Shown: positions 1 through 10,371, counted from the stretch's first letter. The stretch is 64,000 bases of DNA from Brettanomyces bruxellensis (GCF_011074885.1 NC_054689.1:1426001-1490000), one strand, 5' to 3'. Notes: generated from the sequence alone by a model not told the origin. Numbers and translations: made by a program.

Positions 1-680
1 ACCTTGGTTTCTCGGTAAAACATTTAGGGTCTGGTGATATTAGAGTGTGTAAATGTCCTCCGATGGGATCATTCAACAAATTTTTCAAGAATCAGGAAGA
101 GCAATTCCCAGATATCGATGAGCTTCCTCAATCTTTAAGATATTTTATGAAGCTCCCAATGCTACAATCGTTGTATTGCCCTTATAAATACGTGTACATG
201 GCACAGGTTGAAAAGATGATTGTTGACTGTTGCCTATACCCTTTAACCAGATTTTTGAATGATGATCTGGAGGAATTTATTCGGGCAAAATCAGTCAAGA
301 AGATGGTTAAGGACATAATCGCGGAATGCGTTTTGGTACTTAGTCATTTACAAAGAGTGCAGGCCTTGGCAAGTGTTGATCCTACAATGATAACAGTTCT
401 CCGTCCTGACCGATTATATGAGTTAGTCATGTCTACTTTGAAATTAATGCAAGTATCATCTAGCAAGTATAGAAAGCACAATAATAATGACGTTTATGAT
501 ACATTAAGAGGCGAAATACCTCTGAACGAGGTGCTGCCCGTTAATCTAGATATATATTATTCAAATGATCTTATTGTGGAACTTGGTCAAAAGAAAGATA
601 TTCCAACTCCCGTCAACCAGACATTGTTTGATCTGATGCACATCCAAATGAATTATGATGATTATAATATAATTCATTAA
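1..680 (+). CDS. C-terminal part of a ketopantoate-reductase-fold protein (5' truncated by window edge)
   Basis: The reading frame is open from base 3 to the TAA at 678-680, so the gene begins outside the window and the visible part is about 225 residues. The fragment looks like the helical C-terminal domain of the ApbA/PanE (2-dehydropantoate 2-reductase) superfamily: a helical stretch around FLNDDLEEF and then, near the end, the typical block with VELGQKKDIPTPVNQTLFDL, where family members have a G-x-x-x-x-I-x-T-P-x-N signature. The N-terminal NAD(P)-binding domain is not visible. Fungi have a true pantoate dehydrogenase (PAN5) and longer, functionally obscure relatives (SVL3/PAM1). Which of these this is cannot be decided from the C-terminus alone. 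The family call is moderate; the specific function is open. Confidence 0.5.
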   Translation, partial: LGFSVKHLGSGDIRVCKCPPMGSFNKFFKNQEEQFPDIDELPQSLRYFMKLPMLQSLYCPYKYVYMAQVEKMIVDCCLYPLTRFLNDDLEEFIRAKSVKKMVKDIIAECVLVLSHLQRVQALASVDPTMITVLRPDRLYELVMSTLKLMQVSSSKYRKHNNNDVYDTLRGEIPLNEVLPVNLDIYYSNDLIVELGQKKDIPTPVNQTLFDLMHIQMNYDDYNIIH

Positions 681-1117
681 TTCACGCACATTCATGTTTC
701 CTGTATATATTTAATTGCCAACATTTACAAGGCATATATTGAAAATATTTAGAATTTCTGTTCGATTTTGGAAACGCAACCAAAAAATAAAAATGTACAA
801 TAAATATTGGCTTTAAAGAGATTTTATTTTCAAATTTATCATTCTATAGGAGGGTGAGTTACAACCTAAGATATGCGGAAACGTATAAATCCAAATTATG
901 ATAAATTGAGAGAGCTGAGAGCAATGTAGTACAACATTAATCTTTGCAACATTCCTAGATCACTTTCCCTTTTCAGATATTCGCTCCCTGGTCGCAGGGT
1001 AGAGACAAAGATAATTTTGACAAGATGCATTGCATCGGGCTCGTAAAAAAAAAAAATAAAATAAACAAAAAAGGGATTCATATGTAAAAAAAAAAGGTTA
1101 AAAAGGATGCTTCAAAT
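681..1117. other. Intergenic region, 437 bp
   Basis: This lies between two plus-strand genes. It is AT-rich, with two short poly-A tracts at about 1047-1059 and 1085-1095 just before the zinc-cluster gene. No RNA gene or conserved coding signal is visible. Confidence 0.6.
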
Positions 1118-2638
1118 ATGATCTGGCGTTTAGTGTATTTTAAGACAATCCTAACTCACAACCCTAAGAAAACTGATACAAATTTGAAGGATATCATTTT
1201 TCAGGAAACACTTCTGCATATTTTTTACTCCAGTATGGTATTGGCGGAAACTGTTATTGATATTGAAGAGAATAGGAAACCCCTCATTGGCATCGATACA
1301 AACAATAGAACAATATCTTCTGGATCTATAAGAGTTAGACTTAACTCAAAAGAAATAGAGAGGATTTCTGACAATAATTACACTATTAGTGTACCGGCCA
1401 CAGACAAAGAAAATGAACTACCATACCAAGATCTGAAGGATGAGGAAGAACTGATAAAATCGAAAAGCAAATATTCAATTAACCATACTGTTTCAATCAA
1501 AGAGAAAAATGGGGAAAACGTAGATCTCAATTTCTCAGATGATATATCCAAGCTTTGCATGTCATCACCAGGCAGTGACGTCATTGCACCGGCCCTTCTG
1601 TTCTACAGGGAAAGTTCCACTTCTTACATTCAACAATCAGTTATTCCAGTAACCGGTTCAGATGTATGCAAGTATTTGGAAACAGAACCATTTCAAAGGG
1701 ATGATTCTGAAAACCTCACAAGAAATCTCTTTTGTGGATCGCTCTATGCTGACATACCAATACCAAGCTCGTGGACTGATAACGTAAAAACAATGAGTAA
1801 CAAGGGAGACAGATCAAGAGATGATAAAGCAATTAAAGCATTTCAGTACGATGCTTTAGAGAACACATGCATAAGCTGGAAATCTGAAGGAACCGAAAAG
1901 ATACTAGCGGAAAGAGGGTTTATAGACCATACTGTTTCCAATAAGTATGAGTCGTCATTGGGGCAATATTCAGAAACTGGAAATGAATACTCTTCAACAA
2001 GAACCAGTTTTAGAGACACGGACAAGTACTCAAACCTTCAGATAGATGAATATCAAATTCCATATTTCGATTTACAAAAGGAAATTGACACAGTGTTCAG
2101 CTGTTTGGACGAAGGAAAAAGAAAGACAAAAGGAAATTTGTACAAAAAAGAAGGAGAAAAGAGTATAAAAGCAATAGATCAAAAGAATACTCTGCTCAAA
2201 AAACCTTTAAATGGTATGAGCGGAAAGGAGTCCGTACGGGAAAATAAGAGAAGAATTAAGTCCAACAATACGAAAAACTTGGAATTCAAATATTCCCTAG
2301 AAAATACATCAAAAATTAAAAAGCTCACGAAAGCAAGCGGACCCAGAAAGAAAACTGGCTGCTGGACTTGCAGACTCCGAAGGAAGAAATGCAGTGAAGA
2401 AAAACCATCATGTAGGGAATGTATTCGATTGGGTTTGAAATGTGAGGGATATATGAAAGAAAGACCTGCATTTATGCGAGACCCATCACTGGCCCGAAGG
2501 ATGAAGGAAGAGATTAAGAAAGTAACTCTTGCTCAAAAAAGAAGGGGAAGCAAGCAAAAATATGAGCGGGAGTTGAAGATGGGACAAACAAATCCCTTTG
2601 AAACCAACACTAGCCGATTAGAAAGGCAACCAATGTAA
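1118..2638 (+). CDS. Zn2Cys6 transcription factor with C-terminal zinc cluster
   Basis: This is a predicted fungal-type transcription regulator of 506 residues. The only recognisable domain is a Zn2Cys6 binuclear cluster close to the C-terminus, with cysteines at about 415, 418, 425, 432, 435 and 442 (spacing C-x2-C-x6-C-x6-C-x2-C-x6-C) and the basic stretch RLRRKK typical of DNA-contacting residues. A basic tail follows (KEEIKK, QKRRGSKQK). The first 400 residues are Ser/Asp/Glu/Lys-rich and look disordered; no fungal-specific transcription factor middle homology domain is evident. Most yeast zinc-cluster factors carry the cluster at the N-terminus, so this placement (as in UME6) is less common. 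The annotated start is the first ATG. An in-frame ATG at 1235 (MVLAETVID) is an equally plausible start, because residues 1-39 are hydrophobic and unlike the acidic remainder. Target genes are unknown. Confidence 0.8.
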   Translation: MIWRLVYFKTILTHNPKKTDTNLKDIIFQETLLHIFYSSMVLAETVIDIEENRKPLIGIDTNNRTISSGSIRVRLNSKEIERISDNNYTISVPATDKENELPYQDLKDEEELIKSKSKYSINHTVSIKEKNGENVDLNFSDDISKLCMSSPGSDVIAPALLFYRESSTSYIQQSVIPVTGSDVCKYLETEPFQRDDSENLTRNLFCGSLYADIPIPSSWTDNVKTMSNKGDRSRDDKAIKAFQYDALENTCISWKSEGTEKILAERGFIDHTVSNKYESSLGQYSETGNEYSSTRTSFRDTDKYSNLQIDEYQIPYFDLQKEIDTVFSCLDEGKRKTKGNLYKKEGEKSIKAIDQKNTLLKKPLNGMSGKESVRENKRRIKSNNTKNLEFKYSLENTSKIKKLTKASGPRKKTGCWTCRLRRKKCSEEKPSCRECIRLGLKCEGYMKERPAFMRDPSLARRMKEEIKKVTLAQKRRGSKQKYERELKMGQTNPFETNTSRLERQPM

Positions 2639-2808
2639 ACACATAGTTATGTAAAGAAAAGAATACATATAAGGTCTAATATTATACAAATTGAATGCAA
2701 ACATTCAACTCACAAAGAACGTTGTTAGTTAATTTACTTATAATTATATAGGTATACACAATATATTTAGATACAACATACCCTCGTACATCACACTTGT
2801 GCATGCAT

Positions 2809-5721
2809 TTATTTGTGATATGTGTTGTCGAAATTCGAACCCAGTATTCCGTTTGAGGCAAACTTATCCTGAAAAGAACTTCCGTCATTGAGGAAACCAT
2901 TGGCATTCATATTAGTAGAATTATTTCCGCTGCCACCTTGATAGAACGTTTGGGAAGACGAAATTGAATCATCCGACTTTCTTAGCGGATTAGACCGATC
3001 ATTTTGCATCGGATGTGTTGGGTTTAAAGATGGTATTCCCATTCCCAAAGACCCAGAGGGCATGTTCATATTAAAGTTCAGAGGCGAGCTATTAAAAATG
3101 GGCCCAACACTATTGCTTACACCATCCATTGGATAGAAATACTTTTTGGGAAGATATTGAGAGGAAGGAGATGCCATACCAAATCCACCGTAGACATTCA
3201 TATATCCAGCATTGAACTGTGGAGTTGAAACTTTTGAACTGAAATCTGTAAAGTTTACATTCGTAGGAACTCCCCCAATTGTGTTCGCAGGTGTCAGATG
3301 CCCATTTCCTAAGTTTATACCTGAATCTTGCGATGCAGTGCGCGTACTATCATTATCCAAAGAAGTTTGCGGTGATAATGATCTCGGAGGGTTGTTGGAC
3401 CATATGCTATTGGACAAAATACTGTAAGAATTCAAAGATGGTTTCCGAACCTGAGGCATTGTCGGGCTTTCTGAAGCTGCAGCTTTGGTTTTGGACTCTT
3501 CTGGAGGTAACTGACCTTTCTCAACCGACTTCTTATTTATTAAAGTGTCAACCATTCCCACATACTTATTTACATCAATCACACCATTTTTATCTGTTCT
3601 AAGAGCTTCGGCAGTAAATAAGGAATCCTCCAAGCCTTGGCCATCTCTGATATCGAGCTCAAATTTCTGCTGAGATTTGGAAAATTTACCTTTCGATAGT
3701 ATCTTTTTTCTATGCGCTTGCCCTTTGGAAGCTTCACGCTTTGTGGCATTCGTACCTGATTCAATTGATGATTTCTTTCGTGTAATTAATGTACTACTGG
3801 CCTTTTGAAATGTCAAATCTGTGTCAGTTCTATATTTCACAATGAACTCTTGCAAAGTTTCATCAAAAGTGATACCAACAGAATTCATCAACAAAAGCCT
3901 CTTGGCTAAAGTACCAACTGCAATTAACCTGAGCATGTTATCACTTAACTTCATGCTCTTATGAAACTCGTTAGGCAATTCACCAATAAGAGCAAGGGTA
4001 GCAGCTTCATCTTTTCTGTAAAGATGATCGTCATCAAAATCGCTCATATAGAAATTGATCGGCTTTAACTCTTTCAAAGTAACATCCTCTTTAAAGAGTC
4101 TATTCCGCTTAGGTCTGTGTTCAAACAACTTCTGGTTCGCAAATAAATCCTTATATAAACCTTGATCAATTCTATCTAACACGTTTGGATTCTCATTGAA
4201 AAATTTCTGCACATTATTATAAATTTCAGCCAGAGCAGTTGAGCAAGGCAAATTTTGCAACAAATAGCATTTTGCCAACTCACGCTCTTTCAGCCAACAT
4301 AATAGAAGTCTAATTGTGGGAAGTAAACTTGTCGAAATTGCCGGTGACAAAGAACCCTTATCCCAGTTGGCAAGAACAATTTTCATTAATGTTAAAATGT
4401 AACGAAACATAAAGTCCAAATAACTGGAAATGATTTGAGGGCTTTGCTTAAGATCAGAGTGCGACATCTTTTTATCTATAAGCATCTCAAACATTCCAGT
4501 TAAAACTACCAACTGCTTAAAGTAGAAATCATTAAAGATCTGCTTATGAAAATCAAGCTCTCCCAAAAGATGATAGAAATCATTTTCAATAGTGGTAATA
4601 TCATATCCTTTAACAAGGAGCCCATCCTTCATTCTCCACTTGTCCGGAAGAAAATAGTAGTTTAACAAAACCAGAAATTGGAGCTTTAATAGTTCCATGC
4701 GATCGTTCTTGGTTATTGTTCTCCGGTCCAGACCATTTCTTGACTCAAATTTGTGAAGAATCGGATTTTGTGTTGGTTGCTTTGCCAGAAGGTTTATCAA
4801 ATTATTAAATCCAATCTTAAGAGGGCTGCTAGTCATCGATGACCTGACAAAATTGTAGACCACGTTGAATTTATCATCTTTAAAATTGTCAATGATTGCG
4901 ATATGGTTGTAAGGATCACCAAGCGAAGGCAGAATCAACAAAGACAATTTGTAGAGCTCAATGGATTTGCTATAATTATTGTTGTCAGCCTTGGAAATCG
5001 CCGTTGAAGGTAAATATGTTTTTGCGACAAATGTCCTATACCGTGACAAATCACCTATATACAAAACACATTTATGAATGATATAAACTATCTTCGCAAC
5101 TGTTTCGACTTCGGGTATGGTTTTGTCCTCTTTAATATCGGTGGAATCATCGAGTCTCAATGTTGAACAAACCTTTTTCACCGGAATGTAAACGCTTATA
5201 TCATATTTGGAAAGTAAATTATGCAAAACATCAAAATAAAAGGATCGACAGCGACCAACAAATCTAACAAATCTATCGAAAAGCTTGCGTAGCTCCACTG
5301 TCGCCCCATTTGAATAAGATCCATTTCTTCGACCTCCATAACCTTTTTTTCCTCGGCGATCCTTCCGTTGAGGTTTTATCGTTTGCCAAAATTTTCCTTG
5401 AAAATACTTTATCGATGGATGATGAATATCAATCCATACATGATCAATCACCTCCTCAGGAGACAGATCTGAAATAGGCTTTTGAGCAAGTTCAAATGGC
5501 TTGGATTTCTCTAATTCGGAACCATCTTCTTCTCGAGAAATGTAGTCTATTATGTACGAGCCGCAGCGCGATTGCAGAAGAGACAGAGTTCCAAAAAGAA
5601 GCGAATCGTCCGTGGTAAAGGAATGACTAAAAATTTCTTTCATCAACTTCTTATTGGAAGCTATAAATTCATCCATGGACACATCTGCAGATTTTATTTT
5701 AGTATTCTCAGCAACCATCAT
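2809..5721 (-). CDS. EST1/EBS1 (SMG7-like) family protein
   Basis: This 970-residue protein carries the EST1-type 14-3-3-like/TPR region. The family block VWIDIHHPSIKYFQGKFWQT is at about residues 92-111. A second block is IGDLSRYR at about 220, followed by SIELYKLSLLILPSLGDPYNHIAI, the helical repeat that in EST1, EBS1 and SMG5/6/7 proteins ends with Pro-x-x-Gly-x-x-x-Asn. The family acts in telomerase recruitment (EST1) or in nonsense-mediated decay and translation control (EBS1/SMG7). The length is nearer to EBS1 (884 aa in S. cerevisiae) than EST1 (699 aa). Residues from about 740 on are Ser/Asn/Gln-rich with no PIN nuclease domain. Pre-duplication yeasts often have one gene for both roles, so I do not choose between them. 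The start is an ATG-ATG pair; the first is used. Confidence 0.8.
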   Translation of the reverse strand: MMVAENTKIKSADVSMDEFIASNKKLMKEIFSHSFTTDDSLLFGTLSLLQSRCGSYIIDYISREEDGSELEKSKPFELAQKPISDLSPEEVIDHVWIDIHHPSIKYFQGKFWQTIKPQRKDRRGKKGYGGRRNGSYSNGATVELRKLFDRFVRFVGRCRSFYFDVLHNLLSKYDISVYIPVKKVCSTLRLDDSTDIKEDKTIPEVETVAKIVYIIHKCVLYIGDLSRYRTFVAKTYLPSTAISKADNNNYSKSIELYKLSLLILPSLGDPYNHIAIIDNFKDDKFNVVYNFVRSSMTSSPLKIGFNNLINLLAKQPTQNPILHKFESRNGLDRRTITKNDRMELLKLQFLVLLNYYFLPDKWRMKDGLLVKGYDITTIENDFYHLLGELDFHKQIFNDFYFKQLVVLTGMFEMLIDKKMSHSDLKQSPQIISSYLDFMFRYILTLMKIVLANWDKGSLSPAISTSLLPTIRLLLCWLKERELAKCYLLQNLPCSTALAEIYNNVQKFFNENPNVLDRIDQGLYKDLFANQKLFEHRPKRNRLFKEDVTLKELKPINFYMSDFDDDHLYRKDEAATLALIGELPNEFHKSMKLSDNMLRLIAVGTLAKRLLLMNSVGITFDETLQEFIVKYRTDTDLTFQKASSTLITRKKSSIESGTNATKREASKGQAHRKKILSKGKFSKSQQKFELDIRDGQGLEDSLFTAEALRTDKNGVIDVNKYVGMVDTLINKKSVEKGQLPPEESKTKAAASESPTMPQVRKPSLNSYSILSNSIWSNNPPRSLSPQTSLDNDSTRTASQDSGINLGNGHLTPANTIGGVPTNVNFTDFSSKVSTPQFNAGYMNVYGGFGMASPSSQYLPKKYFYPMDGVSNSVGPIFNSSPLNFNMNMPSGSLGMGIPSLNPTHPMQNDRSNPLRKSDDSISSSQTFYQGGSGNNSTNMNANGFLNDGSSFQDKFASNGILGSNFDNTYHK

Positions 5722-6544
5722 CTATAACCATCTGTGGCGAATGTTACCGAGAGTAATAATGATAGCAGAAATGGTCAATGCTACTTTTTAAATGTGTAAA
5801 GAAGTCAACCTTAGATGAATTGAAGTATGCCAAAAAAGAAATGCGGCGGAGCAGATCCAATCCCAAATATTCAGAATTTTCTGCCAGTTGTGATAATGGA
5901 TATGAACACTGTTTAGCCTTGAATTACCAAGAAACACCGGACTGATGAGAAAAAAAATATATATAGTCTCCGAATATCTGGGTTAGACTACTTTGAACAG
6001 TAAATGATGAACAAAAAAATACTCTAGTATGATCAGACACGCAAGTTATCACACAGCCGCTAGAATATTTAGATGTGGTTTGAAATTGAAACGAAATGTT
6101 ATGTGTGAAAGAGAGCGGAAATACTTTAAACAGTGGAAATAAGAGCCAAACCGTAGGATGGAACTTGACGAGGAAGTGAAAAAAAAAAAATAAAAAATAA
6201 TTTTGGCTCTGAGTAAAAAAAAAAAAAAAAAAAAAATAGGTCGGAAAAAATCAGTTTGTTTGAGCTTCCGAGATAGTGGACAGAGTTTTTCTTTTGTTTT
6301 GTCTTTCGTAATTTCACCGTGGAATCACATGCAAGGATGTGGCTGAGGATGATCGCCCTCAGCCGATTTCGGGATTCCAAAGAAGAAAGAATAAATATCA
6401 ATGCGCCAGATAAGCTTGAGTAATACAAATCGTTTTTACTAAATCTTGGCTTTTCACTTAGACCGCCGACCTACTAATTTAATTTATAATAAGAACTAAA
6501 ACGGATTGAACTTCTTTGATCAGACTCGATGAAGCACTAAGATA
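5722..6544. other. Divergent intergenic region, 823 bp, with long poly-A tract
   Basis: This is the shared upstream region of the EST1/EBS1 gene (minus) and the CSC1-type gene (plus). It contains a 22-base A run at 6215-6236 and other A-rich tracts near 6180-6195, typical of nucleosome-depleted yeast promoters. A 100-codon minus-strand ORF here exists mainly because the A runs read as poly-Phe; I do not regard it as a gene. Confidence 0.6.
6215..6236 (+). repeat. Poly(A) tract, 22 bp
   Basis: An uninterrupted run of 22 A, about 310 bp upstream of the CSC1-type start codon. It is probably a nucleosome-excluding promoter element and a length-polymorphic site. Confidence 0.9.
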
Positions 6545-9181
6545 ATGGATTCACTCGAACATATCAGCAAGAATCTACGGGATGTTCCCAGTAGTAGGTT
6601 GGTTTCAACCCAACTTTTGATCTCGATTGCTATGGGGCTATCAGCATTCCTGCTGTTTTGTGTTTTAAGATGTAGATTTCCAAATATATTCATGGCTCGA
6701 ATGAATTATTTGACTGCATCAAATAGAAAGTATCTTCCTCCATCAATCGATCAACGTTCGCTATTTAGATGGATACCCACAATCTTCAAAATTAATGATG
6801 ACGAGATTATTCAATACGCGGGTTTAGATGCATACGTGTTTCTAGGATTTTTCAAAATGAGCATAAAGCTTTTGACATTTTGCCTTCTTTTTTCTGCCGC
6901 CGTCATTTCTCCGGTGAGATACTATTTCACAGGAAACTATGATGATGATAATCCAAATAGTGGAGACCATTATAATGGAACCGCAATTATATCGGGATCG
7001 TATTTCGATGTGCTTAGGAAGAAGAAGTCTAAAAACGATTGGAATATCGGAATAGATATGGAAAGGCCATATCTTGGATTATACGTTATCTTTGCGTTTG
7101 TTTTCACTTATGCAACCATCTATTTCCTGTTTGATCACGCGAATAAGGTGATTAAGAAAAGACAAGAGATTTTGGGAAACCAATGCTCCGTGACAGATAG
7201 GACAATTAAGATTACAGGAGTTCCTCCAGAACTTCGGAATGAGCGTGCTCTTAGAAATACGATTGACTGCTTGGGTATTGGCAAGACAGATAAAATTGTC
7301 ATTTGCAAGGAATGGAAACCGCTTGATAGACTTTACAGGCAACGGCGGTATGTTATGGAGAAGCTTGAAACTGCATGGGCTCAGTACTTGGGAGACACTA
7401 TCACAACACATTCTTTCAATGTAAGACCGTTTGCGTCGAGTTCTTATGCCTTGAACAATAGGGAAGGTATGTATCAGGATAATCCGGCTGATGCTAACGA
7501 TGATGGTGATGAATCCATTACTAGATCTGATAACTCTCAGGAAGGAGCAGTCAGCATCACATCAGATGGCCAAATAAGTGATGTTGAAGCTCAGAGAAGC
7601 ACTCAGAATATAACAGATTTCCTCAGTCTTTCTGATTCTGCCACAAATTACCACCAAAGACCTTTGGTCAAGTTGGGACTATTTGGACTTGTTGGTCGGG
7701 AGGTGGATGCAATCGATCATTTCACACAACAACTGCGTGCCATCGATAATGAGATACTCAGTGCAAGAACAGACCATTATGCTTCCACTCCTACAGCCAT
7801 GGTCACAATGAATTCGGTTGCTGCAGCGCAGATGCTTGCCCAGGCAGTGCTAGATCCCAGAATTAACTATTTAATAACGACACCGGCACCTGCACCTAGA
7901 GATATCATATGGGAAAATCTCACTATGCCAAGAAAGACACGGGCCTTTAAGCAGGCAGTCATAACTAATATCACTGGAATTTTAGGCTTCATTTTTGTTA
8001 TTCCAGTCGGTTATCTTGCAACTTTACTTAACATGAAGACGATACGGAAGTTCTGGCCGGCCTTGGGAAACCTTCTTACAGATCATCCTTGGGCACAGGA
8101 TCTTGTGATAAACTTGCTTCCGGTTTATCTTTATACGCTTTTAAACTTCATTATCCCATACATTTACGTCTGGTTGTCATCGAAACAAGGCTTTCTTTCT
8201 CATGGTGATGAGGAGCTTTCAGTCGTTTCCAAGAACTTCTTTTACGTGTTTGTCAACATGTTTCTAGTCTTCACAATGGCTGGAACAGCATCCAATTACT
8301 GGGGTTATCTCAGTGATTCGAAGAAGCTTGCATTACAGCTGGCCGCCTCATTAAGGAGTTTGTCATCGTTTTATGTAGATACCATTCTTCTTCAAGGTAT
8401 GGGTATGCATCCTTTTAAACTTCTTTTAATGGGACAGCTTTTCCGATTTCCGTTCTTTCGGGCTAAATGCAAAACGCCAAGGCATTATCTCAACTTATAC
8501 AAACCACCTCTCTTCAACTTTGGCCTCAATCTTCCAATTCCAATGCTGACCTTGATCATCACACTATTGTATAGCGTTATGTCCACAAAGATTCTCTCGG
8601 CTGGATTGGCTTACTTCATCGTTGGATTCTACGTTTACAAATTTCAGCTTATATATTCATGCATACATCCCCAGCACTCAACAGGCCAGGTCATGCCAAT
8701 TATATTTAGGAGGGTTATTCTTGGCCTTTTACTATTCCAGCTAACAGTTGCAGGAACTTTAGCTCTTTCAAACAGTTGGGTTTTCTGCCTTTTTCTTGCA
8801 CCATTGCCCTTCATAACACTTTCAGTGTGGTGGTTGTTTGAAAAAAATTATAAGCCTTTGAGTTACTTCATTGCTTTGCGTGCAATTGATAGCTCGGATA
8901 ACTCTGCAGAAAGTGCTACTTCAACCGGAGTGTACAATACTTCTTCTGGTGGTGTTATGTCATCATCTCTCAACTCCTCTTCTTTACTGAACCGTCATTC
9001 CCATCAACTTTCTAAGAAAACAAGCACTATAGATGAAAGAAGAGAGTTCAATCAGACATACGTTTACCCAAACTTGGTTCAGCCGTTAGATGGGCCATGG
9101 CTTGCAATTGATAACAACCAGGTTCTGATGGCATCAGAAGATGGAATCACTCGCAAAAGGTTATTGTATGAAGAATGCTAG
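6545..9181 (+). CDS. CSC1: CSC1/TMEM63-family (DUF221) stress-gated cation channel
   Basis: This is an 878-residue polytopic membrane protein of the CSC1/OSCA/TMEM63 family, which conducts cations in response to osmotic or mechanical stress. In order there is an N-terminal hydrophobic helix (about 22-42); a family motif region with LFRWIPTIFKINDDE and YAGLDAYVFLGFF (about 77-105); two more helices; a cytosolic loop of about 250 residues with an acidic Asp/Ser-rich insertion (about 305-345); and, from about 460, the conserved channel core starting with ITNITGILGFIFVIPVGY. The core continues through NLLPVYLYTLLNFIIPYIY and TASNYWGYLSDSKKLALQLAASLRSLSSFYVD. The C-terminus is Ser-rich and cytosolic. 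S. cerevisiae has four relatives (CSC1, RSN1, PHM7, SPO75); the N-terminus and length look closest to CSC1, but orthology was not tested. Confidence 0.8.
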   Translation: MDSLEHISKNLRDVPSSRLVSTQLLISIAMGLSAFLLFCVLRCRFPNIFMARMNYLTASNRKYLPPSIDQRSLFRWIPTIFKINDDEIIQYAGLDAYVFLGFFKMSIKLLTFCLLFSAAVISPVRYYFTGNYDDDNPNSGDHYNGTAIISGSYFDVLRKKKSKNDWNIGIDMERPYLGLYVIFAFVFTYATIYFLFDHANKVIKKRQEILGNQCSVTDRTIKITGVPPELRNERALRNTIDCLGIGKTDKIVICKEWKPLDRLYRQRRYVMEKLETAWAQYLGDTITTHSFNVRPFASSSYALNNREGMYQDNPADANDDGDESITRSDNSQEGAVSITSDGQISDVEAQRSTQNITDFLSLSDSATNYHQRPLVKLGLFGLVGREVDAIDHFTQQLRAIDNEILSARTDHYASTPTAMVTMNSVAAAQMLAQAVLDPRINYLITTPAPAPRDIIWENLTMPRKTRAFKQAVITNITGILGFIFVIPVGYLATLLNMKTIRKFWPALGNLLTDHPWAQDLVINLLPVYLYTLLNFIIPYIYVWLSSKQGFLSHGDEELSVVSKNFFYVFVNMFLVFTMAGTASNYWGYLSDSKKLALQLAASLRSLSSFYVDTILLQGMGMHPFKLLLMGQLFRFPFFRAKCKTPRHYLNLYKPPLFNFGLNLPIPMLTLIITLLYSVMSTKILSAGLAYFIVGFYVYKFQLIYSCIHPQHSTGQVMPIIFRRVILGLLLFQLTVAGTLALSNSWVFCLFLAPLPFITLSVWWLFEKNYKPLSYFIALRAIDSSDNSAESATSTGVYNTSSGGVMSSSLNSSSLLNRHSHQLSKKTSTIDERREFNQTYVYPNLVQPLDGPWLAIDNNQVLMASEDGITRKRLLYEEC

Positions 9182-9279
9182 TCAAAATTTCATCATTAAC
9201 TGTTAAAGATGGTCATAATTAACACCACTGTACTATGGAGACTCGTACTGTTAATATTTTACTAATATATCAAATCTAT

Positions 9280-10371
9280 CTATAATCCCAAATATATCAA
9301 AACCTTATCCAATAGCTTCTCGCCCAACTGCACTTTCATTTTTATCTGCGTATACTGATCGGTAAAAAGATCTATCCAAGAGATGCCGTACCAATACTTG
9401 AATCCCAAATCGATGATGATATTCGATACCACGAATTTTATAAGCTCGCTAAGAAGTACGACTAATGTTATTTTCCAATAATGATTATTCTCGTTGTCTA
9501 GCAAAACAATATGCAGCCCTTCAACAAGCATCGCAATGTGTACAAACTGAATAAGAATCCTGGTCATGTTGAGAATCAGATTATCATATGGCCAAATTAA
9601 CATCACAATAGGAAACAACTTGATCATATTTGTAACTAATATCGTTGTTGTGATAACCGCCACTGACCGCTCTAGAGACAGCTTGTTATCAGAAAATTTT
9701 GCCGTTGATTGTTCCTTTAAGTCTGAAACGGAAAGATCATTTTTTTTCGGGTCAGTGACAACAATCTGAAGGTTGGAATCATACTTTTCGTGATCGTCTG
9801 CACCTTTCCCAAATGATAAATATTCTCGAGAAAGATAGCACAAGCTGATATTAAAGCACATGCTTTCAATTGCTGTGATCGTAAGAAAGAAAACGTACTG
9901 TAAGGGACCATTGAGAACCTTTTGTATGACAAAGGAGGCTGTAGCTGGATTTTCTGCAAAGTTCTTTTCCTCGTATGCCCATTTAATGTAAACTTCAAAT
10001 AAAAACAAGAGGATTGTTAATCGAATCACGTAACCATACGTATTCCAAAAGTTGCTTCCAGATGTCTGATTATCGTTATTAGACGCATTCTTTATACTCT
10101 TCTGCTTTGTCCTTGTCGTATCCAAATCTTTAAACCTGAAGTCATTGCATGGACATTCATACTTTTTATTTATGATCAAGAGGTTGTATATAGTATGCTT
10201 GTATGGTTGAGGCTTCAATAGCATCAAATCTATAAAAAGAAGGACTTTATCATATTCAATGTACTTATCAGCCACCTGATGACAATTGTTGCAGACAGCT
10301 AATCGTATATGGTTTCCCTTATATCTCTCGTATAATGAAGAAACAGGCGCCGAACAGTGAACGCAAATCAT
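9280..10371 (-). CDS. ARV1: ARV1 sterol/GPI-intermediate homeostasis protein
   Basis: This 363-residue ER membrane protein matches ARV1. It begins with the zinc-binding ARV1 homology domain: CVHC at residues 3-6, then ERYKGNHIRLAVCNNCHQVADKYIE with the second Cys-x2-Cys pair, followed by the family block EYDKVLLFIDLMLLKPQPYKH(T)IYN. The rest has several hydrophobic helices. ARV1 proteins support intracellular sterol distribution and delivery of GPI-anchor intermediates at the ER. The S. cerevisiae protein is 321 residues, so the length fits. The ATG used is the only sensible start because the zinc-binding cysteines follow directly. The gene converges with the upstream channel gene, with 98 bp between stop codons. 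Confidence 0.93.
   Translation of the reverse strand: MICVHCSAPVSSLYERYKGNHIRLAVCNNCHQVADKYIEYDKVLLFIDLMLLKPQPYKHTIYNLLIINKKYECPCNDFRFKDLDTTRTKQKSIKNASNNDNQTSGSNFWNTYGYVIRLTILLFLFEVYIKWAYEEKNFAENPATASFVIQKVLNGPLQYVFFLTITAIESMCFNISLCYLSREYLSFGKGADDHEKYDSNLQIVVTDPKKNDLSVSDLKEQSTAKFSDNKLSLERSVAVITTTILVTNMIKLFPIVMLIWPYDNLILNMTRILIQFVHIAMLVEGLHIVLLDNENNHYWKITLVVLLSELIKFVVSNIIIDLGFKYWYGISWIDLFTDQYTQIKMKVQLGEKLLDKVLIYLGL

Noticed and set aside
6126..6428. 100-codon minus-strand ORF with poly-Phe stretches
   Set aside because: It is open mainly because poly-A tracts on the plus strand read as Phe/Leu; no conserved features.
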